This document shows positions 1 to 4,979 of a stretch of 5,297 nucleotides of DNA, one piece after another. Below the pieces are notes generated by a model that was not told the DNA's origin, made no database searches, and worked only from the letters and a program-made list of their open reading frames with translations. Positions within the stretch are counted from its first letter, which is position 1. The number at the start of each line of letters is the position of its first letter. This DNA is from Micrococcaceae bacterium UBA6021 (lineage in GTDB: Bacteria; Actinomycetota; Actinomycetes; Actinomycetales; Micrococcaceae). The position numbers and the translations under genes are program-made. Where the stretch lies: the NCBI GenBank assembly GCA_002427975.1, contig DIZT01000183.1, positions 1-5,297 of the forward strand, read 5' to 3'.

Positions 1-22
1 TAGTAGTAGTAGTAGTAGTAGT
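1..22 (+). repeat. (AGT)n trinucleotide repeat coding for poly-serine
   Basis: The window opens with seven tandem AGT triplets (positions 2-22, with a leading T at position 1). They are in frame with orfA and read as a run of serines, with an eighth serine from the next codon TCC. The tract may be longer, because it meets the window edge. It precedes a Gly/Pro/Arg-rich linker and the helix-turn-helix, so it is probably a flexible N-terminal extension of the transposase. A change in triplet number would lengthen or shorten the tail without changing frame. Confidence 0.9.
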
Positions 23-406
23 TCCGGACCCCGGGCCGGTGGTCCGCGGCCTCGACGGTCGTTCACGCCGGTCCAGAAGCTCGAGTTCCTGGCCGCGTAC
101 GAGAACGCCTGTGAGAGCAATGAAGGTGGTGCGTTCCTGCGCACGGAGGGCCTGTATTCGTCGCAGATGACCGAGTGGCGGCGGTTGCGTGACGCCGGCG
201 TCCTGGCCGGGAAGAAGGCCGGCGAAACGATCGGGAAGCTCTCGGCGGACCAAGCCGAGAACGCGCGTTTGCGCCGCCAGTTAGAGGTGAGTGAGAGCCG
301 GTTGAAGAAGACCGAGGCAGCCCTGGAGCTGATGGGAAAACTACAGGCGTTCTTAGAGAGCGCCTCAGAGGATATGCCGGACGCGCCCCGGTCCAAGAAA
401 CGCTGA
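2..406 (+). CDS. IS3-family transposase OrfA, 5'-truncated by the window edge
   Basis: OrfA is the DNA-recognition half of an IS3 transposase and binds the element's terminal repeats. The frame is open from position 2 to the TGA at 404-406, giving 134 visible residues. The first in-frame ATG (167) lies in the middle of the helix-turn-helix, so it is not the real start; no ATG or GTG occurs earlier in frame, and translation must begin upstream of the window. In order, one sees a poly-Ser tract, a Gly/Pro/Arg linker, the HTH region (from RRSFTPVQKLEFLAAYE to SSQMTEWRRLRDAGVLAGKK), and a heptad-patterned coiled coil (AENARLRRQLEVSESRLKK through LELMGKLQAFLE) for OrfA/OrfAB dimerisation. The basic C-terminus ends in RSKKR. 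The stop overlaps the orfB ATG, and a frameshift cassette lies within the zipper region at 334-365. Family assignment is secure; the subgroup is not assigned. Confidence 0.88.
   Translation, partial: SSSSSSSSGPRAGGPRPRRSFTPVQKLEFLAAYENACESNEGGAFLRTEGLYSSQMTEWRRLRDAGVLAGKKAGETIGKLSADQAENARLRRQLEVSESRLKKTEAALELMGKLQAFLESASEDMPDAPRSKKR
334..365 (+). promoter_or_regulatory. Programmed -1 ribosomal frameshift cassette (OrfA to OrfAB)
   Basis: The heptamer G GGA AAA at 334-340 is in the correct X XXY YYZ phase relative to orfA (codons ATG, GGA, AAA). After a 4-nt spacer, positions 345-365 fold into a 9-bp hairpin with a 3-nt loop (AGGCGTTCT / AGAGCGCCT, one G-U pair). The -1 frame is open from 340 with no stop codon up to the orfB ATG at 406, so slippage would give a continuous OrfAB fusion of about 465 visible residues. 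IS3-family elements commonly make their active transposase by -1 frameshifting, usually on A-rich heptamers; use of this G_GGA_AAA site is inferred from its layout. Confidence 0.72.
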
Positions 407-1398
407 TGGCCACCTACCGGTCGATGCTGGACCTGAAAATCCCCACCCGCCGGGCTGCATCATTGACGGGTGTTTCCCGGACGACGGCGAACCGCAAACC
501 GGCCCCGCCACGGGACCAGATGCCGGTGGCGCCGCAGAACAAACTCAGCGCCGCCGAGAGGGCCGTAATCCTGGCGGCATTGAACTCACCGGGATTCGTG
601 GACCTGGCACCCATGCAGGTTTACACGAAGCTACTGGACCAGGGAATCTATCTGGGATCCCTGTCGACTTTTTACCGGGTGCTGGAGGAAAACCGGATGG
701 TCAAGGAACGCCGCCGGCTGGCCAAACATCCACCCCGGGCGGTTCCTGAACTGGTCGCCACCGCCCCAGGCCAGGTGTTTACGTGGGATATTACAAAGCT
801 CGCAGGCCCGGTCAAGGGCAAGTACTTCGACTGCTACATGATGGTCGATATCCACTCCAGGTTCATCGTCGGCGCGCACGTCCACGCCACCGAATCCGGG
901 GCCCTGGCCGTGGAAATGATGAAGGGAATCTTCGGAATCCACGGCATCCCCCAGGTCGTGCACGCGGACCGGGGAACGTCCATGACATCCAAAACCGTCG
1001 CCGCGCTACTCTCGGATCTGGAGGTCACCCGATCGCACTCCAGACCCCGGGTGAGCAACGACAATCCGTACAGCGAGGCGCTGTTCAAAACCCTGAAATA
1101 CGGTCCGGAATTCCCCGAACGCTTCTCCTCAGTCCACGACGCCGGAGCATTCATCAGCGGTTTCGTGGACTGGTACAACCATCACCACCAGCACTCCGGC
1201 ATCGGCTTCCACACGCCCGCGAACGTCCACTACGGCCACGCTGCCGGCGTCGCCAAAGAACGCTCGGCAACCCTCGCGGCAGCCCGCATGAAATACCCCG
1301 AACGATTCACGACAACCACTGATCCCAAAATCCTCGCGCTCCCAGGACCAGCGTGGATCAACCAACCCAAGGAAATCACCGAAAAGTCAGCTGCCTAA
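406..1398 (+). CDS. IS3-family transposase OrfB (DDE integrase domain)
   Basis: OrfB is the catalytic half of the transposase, cutting and joining DNA ends through an RNase H-like DDE domain (rve family). At 330 aa it is complete. Residues 14-30 look like a small helix-turn-helix (TRRAASLTGVSRTTANR). Residues 72-94 (QVYTKLLDQG...STFYRVLE) match the pre-catalytic HTH region of IS3 OrfB proteins. The triad is D128 (FTWDIT), D188 (VVHADRG) and E224 (NPYSEALFKTLKY), with exactly 35 residues between the second D and E. K/R-rich residues follow, as usual in IS3/retroviral integrases. The ATG overlaps the orfA TGA (ATGA) and has no convincing Shine-Dalgarno sequence, so production is probably by coupling or, more likely, by the -1 frameshift upstream. 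No inactivating lesion is visible. Confidence 0.93.
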   Translation: MATYRSMLDLKIPTRRAASLTGVSRTTANRKPAPPRDQMPVAPQNKLSAAERAVILAALNSPGFVDLAPMQVYTKLLDQGIYLGSLSTFYRVLEENRMVKERRRLAKHPPRAVPELVATAPGQVFTWDITKLAGPVKGKYFDCYMMVDIHSRFIVGAHVHATESGALAVEMMKGIFGIHGIPQVVHADRGTSMTSKTVAALLSDLEVTRSHSRPRVSNDNPYSEALFKTLKYGPEFPERFSSVHDAGAFISGFVDWYNHHHQHSGIGFHTPANVHYGHAAGVAKERSATLAAARMKYPERFTTTTDPKILALPGPAWINQPKEITEKSAA

Positions 1399-2942
1399 CT
1401 CCCGTTGGTACCGTTCAACTTGAAAAATTCCGCTCGGGGACCATGGTTCTGGTCCTGGAGGAACCGGGCGGGACAAGGACCAGGTGGGCGGCATCGGAAA
1501 GCACTCCCGTGCTGATGTGGACGGGCGAACTCCCAGAGACACCGTTGGACTTCACAGGGCTGGATCTGGAAGCGGCCCCTGTCTCCGTACCGCGGCAGAG
1601 TCCCGCGGCTGAAGACACCATCGTTGAGGCCAGCGCGTTCCTCAATGAACACGTCATGGTCGGAACGGTGCAGCTGGGCAAGGCACCAGCTGCACTGGTA
1701 CCGGAAACCGTAGCGCCTGTGCCCTCCCTCGGAGACGGCGTCGGCATGCAGGGTCCGGCAGCGGTCCTCGGGGAGATGCCCATCCTGGAACACACAGCTG
1801 AGGGCAGCAACGTGCGGAACGTCGGCCGGGACGAGGCATCCCTGCATGGTCTGTTGAAGGAGTCCGGCTTCAAGTTCTCCCGCCGGCAGGAACTCTGGTA
1901 CTTGAACAGCACCTGGAAACCTGGGACCCGTGACACCAAAGTCATGAATCTTATCAGCGCGGCCGCCAAGGCTGGAGTCAGCTTCGATATCCAGGATCCC
2001 GGTCCCAGCCGGCGAATGGCTCTGCTCAAGGAAGGAGACCGGATCCGGCTCAGCCCGGGCAAGGCCGTGATCCACGGTGTAGACGGCTTTGGGATGCATG
2101 AGGCGGTCTCCGAGTTCCCGGAAATGGTCGCGGAAGTCCGGGAGGGACGTTCCACGCACCGCACACCGGTTCAAGTCAGTATCGGCGAACGAGCCCACAG
2201 GTTCGACATCAGTCATGAGTCAGGAGCTCTTGAACTGGCGTCTCCGGAGGAGGCAGAACGGTGGAATGTGGAGATCGGCGCGGTGCTGCCGCCAGGGGTT
2301 TCCGCTGACCTTGACCGGAAGACAGGCAGGCGCGTCCAGGACCTGGTCCCCGGCCAGCGCGTCAGTGTCAGCGGTAAGGAGATCACCTTGGCTGATTTGA
2401 AGTCCTACCAGCGGCAACGCTACGACGGCGTCAAGGTCCTTGCGGTGGAAAGGGGACCGGTTGAGCAGCTGCGCTATGTCCTGCTGGAACGCGAACAGAG
2501 CAGGAGGGTATGGGTCGAGGCTACCGCCACGGAAACGGTCCCCGTCCACGAGGCCGGGACCATCCGCGAAACCGGCTTCTCGGCTCCACGGTTCCGCATT
2601 CAACATGTCAACGACGTCCGTCAGGGCGAGAAGGTGTCAGCCACCGGCATACGCCCGAACGGTACTGGCGCCAGGATGCGGGAGATTATCACTGCCAGTG
2701 GGACACTAACGGCGGTCGAGGATCGCAATGGTGGGGAGTACGAACTGACCATAGAGACCCGCCGTGGACCTGTCCAAGTCAGGCAAGGTGAAGACTACGG
2801 CTACAGGCCGGAGGTCACGACAATGACGCCCGGGACCACCGCAGTGCCCACAGTGGCGGCAAAGCCCCTGGGGCTTGGTCCGGGACTGGACACGCTGGAT
2901 CCACTGCTGACAGGAACGACGATTCAACACCCGTCGCTGTAG
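1353..2942 (+). CDS. Large-polyvalent-protein-like fragment, 5' end replaced by the IS
   Basis: The frame encodes 529 aa if it starts at GTG 1353, which has an AGGA 5 nt upstream but lies inside orfB, in another frame. Residues 1 to about 27 are therefore IS-derived. A second start, ATG 1443 (residue 31), has GGGGA only 2 nt away, which is poor spacing. I infer that the original N-terminus was lost when the IS inserted. The one recognisable piece is residues 160-212 (LHGLLKESGFKFSRRQELWY, then STWKPGTRDTKVMNLI). It resembles a short module seen in large polyvalent and plasmid/phage helicase-associated proteins, with the pattern 'LLK..GF..SR....WYL...W...TRD.KV'. The rest is predicted soluble, with a Pro/Ala-rich stretch (about 73-145) and beta-rich segments (about 225-480, with repeated 'G..V.V.G.EI' patterns). 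No membrane segments are seen. The C-terminus is Gly/Pro/Thr-rich. Enzymatic function is not assignable. A strong hairpin follows the TAG. Confidence 0.7.
   Translation: MDQPTQGNHRKVSCLTPVGTVQLEKFRSGTMVLVLEEPGGTRTRWAASESTPVLMWTGELPETPLDFTGLDLEAAPVSVPRQSPAAEDTIVEASAFLNEHVMVGTVQLGKAPAALVPETVAPVPSLGDGVGMQGPAAVLGEMPILEHTAEGSNVRNVGRDEASLHGLLKESGFKFSRRQELWYLNSTWKPGTRDTKVMNLISAAAKAGVSFDIQDPGPSRRMALLKEGDRIRLSPGKAVIHGVDGFGMHEAVSEFPEMVAEVREGRSTHRTPVQVSIGERAHRFDISHESGALELASPEEAERWNVEIGAVLPPGVSADLDRKTGRRVQDLVPGQRVSVSGKEITLADLKSYQRQRYDGVKVLAVERGPVEQLRYVLLEREQSRRVWVEATATETVPVHEAGTIRETGFSAPRFRIQHVNDVRQGEKVSATGIRPNGTGARMREIITASGTLTAVEDRNGGEYELTIETRRGPVQVRQGEDYGYRPEVTTMTPGTTAVPTVAAKPLGLGPGLDTLDPLLTGTTIQHPSL
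1399..1432 (+). repeat. Probable right end of the IS3 element
   Basis: The segment just after the orfB stop contains GTACCGTTCAACTTGAAAAA followed by TTCCG. In general style (an AACTTGA-type core, A/T-richer than its surroundings, ending near TTCCG) it resembles right ends of actinobacterial IS3 elements. The partner repeat is outside the window, so both the outer tip and the repeat length are estimates. The downstream gene's own sequence appears to begin shortly after this point. Confidence 0.45.
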
Positions 2943-2947
2943 CCAAA

Positions 2948-2985
2948 CGACGGGTCCGGCCAGCTTCGGCTGGCCGGACCCGTCG
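2948..2985. terminator. Perfect 17-bp hairpin with UUCG loop, bidirectional terminator
   Basis: Positions 2948-2964 and 2969-2985 are exact inverted complements (CGACGGGTCCGGCCAGC and its complement), closing a TTCG loop with a C-G pair, the exceptionally stable cUUCGg tetraloop. It begins 5 bp after the stop of the 1353-2942 gene. AAA precedes it and AAAAA follows it, so there is a short T-tract for leftward transcription but none for rightward. U-tract-poor GC hairpins are common terminators in high-GC actinobacteria. It separates the + strand genes from the convergent - strand operon ending at 3172. Confidence 0.85.
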
Positions 2986-2990
2986 AAAAA

Positions 2991-3171
2991 CACATTTCTG
3001 ACTGACTGAAAGGGCAACGCGGTGCGGGTCATGTCTGGCCAGATTCTGCCCACGAATGTCCCTGACTGGTCAGGCTATGGGAGCTCTTGATGCAACGAGC
3101 TCGTGGAACAGACCAAGGCCCTTTATCGGCTTTGAGCCGCCAGCCATGGGAAGTCCGGGCTGGACCCTGAG
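2991..3171. other. Intergenic spacer between convergent genes, small inverted repeats only
   Basis: I see no convincing gene here; short open frames lack coding character. Small inverted repeats occur at 3061-3074 (CCTGAC-TG-GTCAGG), at 3081-3102 (two GAGCTC hexamers whose arms extend by TTG/CAA with one bulged base) and at 3127-3139 (CGGCT-TTG-AGCCG). The last two lie downstream of the - strand gene that ends at 3172 and could help terminate it, but neither has a T-run. Confidence 0.6.
3127..3139 (-). terminator. Weak hairpin downstream of the AbiEii-like gene
   Basis: A 5-bp GC-rich stem with a 3-nt loop (CGGCT-TTG-AGCCG on the + strand) lies 32 nt beyond the - strand stop codon at 3172-3174. 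It is followed leftward by ATAAAGG rather than a T-run. It is a possible minor terminator; the larger hairpin at 2948-2985, with TTT on this strand, is the stronger stop for the same operon. Confidence 0.3.
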
Positions 3172-3891
3172 TTACAGGTCGATTCCTGGACCGGCGCTTC
3201 CGGGCCCGATGAGATCAACGGGTTCCACGGACTCGGTGGCGCTTGCACTGCTTCGGTGTATGGTCCTGGCGAAGTCCAGGAGGGTGGAGCTGAGTTTGGG
3301 GAGCTCGTCCTGAGGCAACCCATATCTGGTGTAGTCGGTGGTGGGCAGGGTTCGGTGGCGGGCCATGGAAGTGGCCAGTAGCGGCAGGTCAACGTTCGGG
3401 TCCCGTCGCTGGCACAGTGTGATGAGCTGCTTGTGCGTGAATCGGCCGCTGGCAATGATCGAGTACGCGTCGAGGTAGTCCCGGGCGTAGCCGCGGGAGT
3501 AGACCGCGAGCAGTTTGGAAGCAACCGAGTCTTTCAGGGAGAGTACCGGTCCGACGTCGATAATTGCCGGGGAGTTCTCCCACCAGTCCAGGCCAAGGTC
3601 GATAACAACGGCGTCATCATCACGGCCCACGGTGACGCTGGCGAATTCATCATATTGGCGCGTTATCTCGACCGTGTAGCCTACGGATTCGAGCGCTGCA
3701 GTCATTTTCCGCACCGAAGCAGCGAACGTGGCCGGCGTGTGCCGGCGGTGCAGTGCGAAGAGGTCGATGTCTTCGGATGGGCGTGAGCTGATGCCGTGTT
3801 CTGCCAGTGCCTGCCCACCCGCGAGGAGGAAGCCGTCAGCCGCCAGGACGTCCAAGGCGGTCTTGGCGGCTATTCGCTGAGATTGGTCCAC
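3172..3891 (-). CDS. AbiEii/AbiGii-family nucleotidyltransferase (toxin-like)
   Basis: This 239-aa protein belongs to the AbiEii/AbiGii nucleotidyltransferase family, the toxin half of type IV-style abortive-infection systems; characterised members act as NTP-dependent, DNA polymerase beta-like transferases. Motifs in order: LLAGGQALAEHG with G25-G26; S/R-P-S-E then DIDLF with D41 and D43 (metal-binding DxD); a third acidic residue D98 in VVIDLG; and the family's C-terminal block with K120, K126, R133 and R137-D138-x-x-D141 (SRGYARDYLDAYSI). All expected catalytic residues are present. The start is GTG at 3891, with AAGGAG 8 nt upstream inside the preceding gene, and it overlaps that gene by 22 bp, indicating translational coupling. 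The last ~25 residues (from about 215) are Ser/Gly/Pro-rich and probably disordered. The target (tRNA or other) cannot be told from sequence. Confidence 0.88.
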   Translation of the reverse strand: MDQSQRIAAKTALDVLAADGFLLAGGQALAEHGISSRPSEDIDLFALHRRHTPATFAASVRKMTAALESVGYTVEITRQYDEFASVTVGRDDDAVVIDLGLDWWENSPAIIDVGPVLSLKDSVASKLLAVYSRGYARDYLDAYSIIASGRFTHKQLITLCQRRDPNVDLPLLATSMARHRTLPTTDYTRYGLPQDELPKLSSTLLDFARTIHRSSASATESVEPVDLIGPGSAGPGIDL

Positions 3892-4367
3892 GAGGGGTGC
3901 TCCTTGGCTTCGGTGTATGCGGGGAGCTCCGGGAAGACTGCTTCCCAGGCGCCTCTGCAGCGGGTCGGCAGGAGCATCGTCGACCAGAGTTTGGCGAGCC
4001 GTTCGGCATTGACGATTCTGCAGATTTCTTCGACTGATCCAGAGTTCTGAAGTGTCAGCTGGTAGAGGGCTGAGCAGCTGGCGTCGTCGTCAATGTTGTA
4101 GTGCCGTTCCGGGCCCCAGTCGAGGTGGATTGGCAGCTCCACAGTCCCGAAGGCGGGTCCTTGTAGGTCCTCCAATTTGTCGGGAACCAGGTAGACCAGG
4201 GAATCGGCAATGGTGCGTCTTTCCGGCGCAGCGCCATGGACGTACTCCCTCAGACTTGCACGGACCCGCTCGGAGACCGTAGTCCCCTCCCTGGTGGCCT
4301 TGCCATGCGCTGCTTCCCATAAGGGGTCCTCGACACGGACTGTTCGCCGCGTTGTTCCGGCTGACAT
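3870..4367 (-). CDS. Ribbon-helix-helix protein, putative antitoxin and autorepressor
   Basis: This 165-aa protein is encoded directly upstream of, and overlaps by 22 bp, the AbiEii-like gene. Residues 7-43 fit a ribbon-helix-helix (CopG/Arc-like) DNA-binding fold: a beta-strand RRTVRVE, helix 1 (DPLWEAAHGKATREG), then the capping T-x-S and helix 2 (TVSERVRASLREYV). After a linker, residues 58-148 form a separate domain with LVPDKLEDLQGPAFGTVELP, HLDWGP, an acidic NIDDDAS, then LYQLTLQNSGSVEEICRIVN and LWSTMLLPTRCRGAWEAVFP. I know this architecture as a recurring companion of AbiEii proteins in actinobacteria, but it is not the classical winged-helix AbiEi. I infer that the N-terminal part represses the operon and the C-terminal part handles or neutralises the partner. 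The ATG at 4367 has GGGAG 6 nt upstream. Antitoxin function is inferred from the context. Confidence 0.78.
   Translation of the reverse strand: MSAGTTRRTVRVEDPLWEAAHGKATREGTTVSERVRASLREYVHGAAPERRTIADSLVYLVPDKLEDLQGPAFGTVELPIHLDWGPERHYNIDDDASCSALYQLTLQNSGSVEEICRIVNAERLAKLWSTMLLPTRCRGAWEAVFPELPAYTEAKEHPSWTNLSE
3900..3905 (-). promoter_or_regulatory. Ribosome binding site that fixes the GTG start of the AbiEii-like gene
   Basis: On the - strand AAGGAG lies 8 nt before the GTG at 3889-3891 and sits within the last codons of the upstream gene. It supports this GTG as the start and independent re-initiation in the overlap. Confidence 0.7.
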
Positions 4368-4373
4368 GATCTG

Positions 4374-4378
4374 CTCCC
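4374..4378 (-). promoter_or_regulatory. Ribosome binding site of the ribbon-helix-helix gene
   Basis: GGGAG on the - strand, with 6 nt to the ATG at 4365-4367, gives good spacing and supports this start over any internal one. Confidence 0.65.
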
Positions 4379-4397
4379 GATTCGTCGCTCTTGGTTC

Positions 4398-4403
4398 AGT
4401 CTA
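4398..4403 (-). promoter_or_regulatory. Candidate -10 element of the antitoxin-toxin operon
   Basis: TAGACT on the - strand fits the actinobacterial TANNNT -10 pattern and would place the transcript start about 20-25 nt before the ATG. No good -35 hexamer is seen at 16-18 nt, which is common in high-GC promoters. The paired palindrome begins 3 bp upstream of this element, where a bound repressor would block RNA polymerase. Confidence 0.35.
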
Positions 4404-4406
4404 CGG

Positions 4407-4441
4407 GGTGTCATGACACCTTTGGTGGTTGTCATGACACC
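4407..4441. promoter_or_regulatory. Paired palindromic operator, probably bound by the ribbon-helix-helix protein
   Basis: Two near-identical palindromes lie between the upstream gene's stop (4458) and the ribbon-helix-helix start (4367). Copy 1 at 4407-4420 is a perfect 14-bp palindrome (GGTGTCATGACACC). Copy 2 at 4428-4441 matches 13 of 14 bases and contains the perfect 10-bp core TGTCATGACA (4430-4439), with flanks that extend to 4426-4443 with one mismatch pair. The centres are 21 bp apart, two helical turns, so two dimers would sit on the same DNA face. Ribbon-helix-helix repressors typically bind such repeated short palindromes cooperatively. The target protein is inferred from position. 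Confidence 0.75.
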
Positions 4442-4457
4442 CATCGAGAATTGTTGG

Positions 4458-4979
4458 CTAGAGTTCCCATGCCGCGTCGATGTCGGCAGGTTGAATTTCG
4501 TCCGGACCAGGGGTAGGTGTGCGATCCCAGTCGACGGGTATTGTCTCCAGCGTGCCCAGGTTCTCGAACTCTTCCGTGAGCTGTTCGGCGAACCTGAGAC
4601 GTTCGTCGTCCTCAGCGAAGGAGACGTTCGCCCAGACGTCCTCGGGTTCGGCGCTGCGGGCGTTCGTGGGGCGGGGAGGGAGGTGCTTTCTGGCCCGTTC
4701 GTAGTAGTCGGTCATGGTTTTGTCTGTGGATTTAGGTGGTGTTCCCCATGGTGTTTCGGCGTCCTGTTGGCCGGATACTTCCCGCCAGGCCGTGACGGCA
4801 CGCACGGTTGCTGGGAAGTTTTCAGTCTCTTGGTGTTCCTCGCGCAGTTCGTTGACCCAGTCGGGGGAGTCATCCCCTGCCAGTGGAGGGATGAGCTGAT
4901 CCAGGCGGGCGCTGATTTTGTCCTGTAGAAGCTGTTGGATGCGCCGGCCTTCGGCGCTGCTGAAAGCAGATGCCGGCAC
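4458..4979 (-). CDS. Unrecognised acidic protein, probably truncated at its N-terminus
   Basis: I do not recognise this protein. The credible part, from about SAEGRRIQQLLQDKIS onward to the TAG at 4458-4460, is soluble, charged and acidic. It has an amphipathic helix at its start (RRIQQLLQDKISARLDQLI), a motif-like GDDSPDWVNELREEH, Trp-containing helices (TAWREV), a Lys/Arg/Pro stretch (ARKHLPPRP) and a very acidic C-terminus. The frame stays open further upstream to 5285, but that part is antisense to an ABC ATPase and is not credible. The start shown is a GTG at 4979 without a good ribosome binding site (another GTG lies at 4985); the only internal ATG is near 4710. I infer that the true 5' end was lost at the junction near 4940-4957. 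It lies 90 bp upstream of the antitoxin-toxin operon on the same strand, separated from it by the paired operator. Confidence 0.45.
   Translation of the reverse strand: MPASAFSSAEGRRIQQLLQDKISARLDQLIPPLAGDDSPDWVNELREEHQETENFPATVRAVTAWREVSGQQDAETPWGTPPKSTDKTMTDYYERARKHLPPRPTNARSAEPEDVWANVSFAEDDERLRFAEQLTEEFENLGTLETIPVDWDRTPTPGPDEIQPADIDAAWEL

Larger units (their letters stand above)
1..1432 (+). mobile_element. IS3-family insertion sequence, left end outside the window
   Basis: This is an IS3-type element made of a helix-turn-helix/leucine-zipper orfA followed by a DDE-integrase orfB in the -1 frame. The left inverted repeat and the 5' end of orfA lie beyond the window, so only the right part is visible. 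The right boundary is estimated, not read. orfB stops at 1398, and the next 30-40 bases (a stretch with GTTCAACTTGAAAAATTCCG) look like the subterminal end of an actinobacterial IS3 element. Without the left end, the terminal repeat cannot be matched and the exact tip and target duplication cannot be assigned. The element appears to have inserted into, or recombined with, the gene that now continues at about 1433-2942. Both reading frames are intact where visible, so it may be active. Confidence 0.85.

Noticed and set aside
167..169. ATG 167 as the start of OrfA
   Set aside because: It falls inside the helix-turn-helix; the frame is open and conserved in style upstream to the window edge.
783..1322. 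179-codon + strand frame inside orfB
   Set aside because: It is an Arg/Pro-rich shadow of the integrase domain in another frame.
1404..1682. Two VGTVQL peptide stretches (encoded near 1404-1421 and 1659-1676) as an internal repeat or duplicated IS end
   Set aside because: Nucleotide similarity between the two sites is low outside third positions and does not extend; the first lies in IS-end sequence, so it is probably chance.
1395..2216. Long open frames on the - strand opposite the 1353-2942 gene (also 1415-2164)
   Set aside because: Composition is Arg/Cys/Pro/His-rich shadow sequence with no recognisable motif; the + strand frame has better amino-acid composition, a recognisable module and a terminator after its stop.
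3034..3043. Palindrome TCTGGCCAGA as an operator
   Set aside because: It is only 10 bp, a single copy, unrelated to the TGTCATGACA sites and with no adjacent gene start.
3056..3313. Short + strand open frame in the spacer and opposite the AbiEii-like gene
   Set aside because: It overlaps the well-supported - strand gene, has no ribosome binding site and no protein-like motifs.
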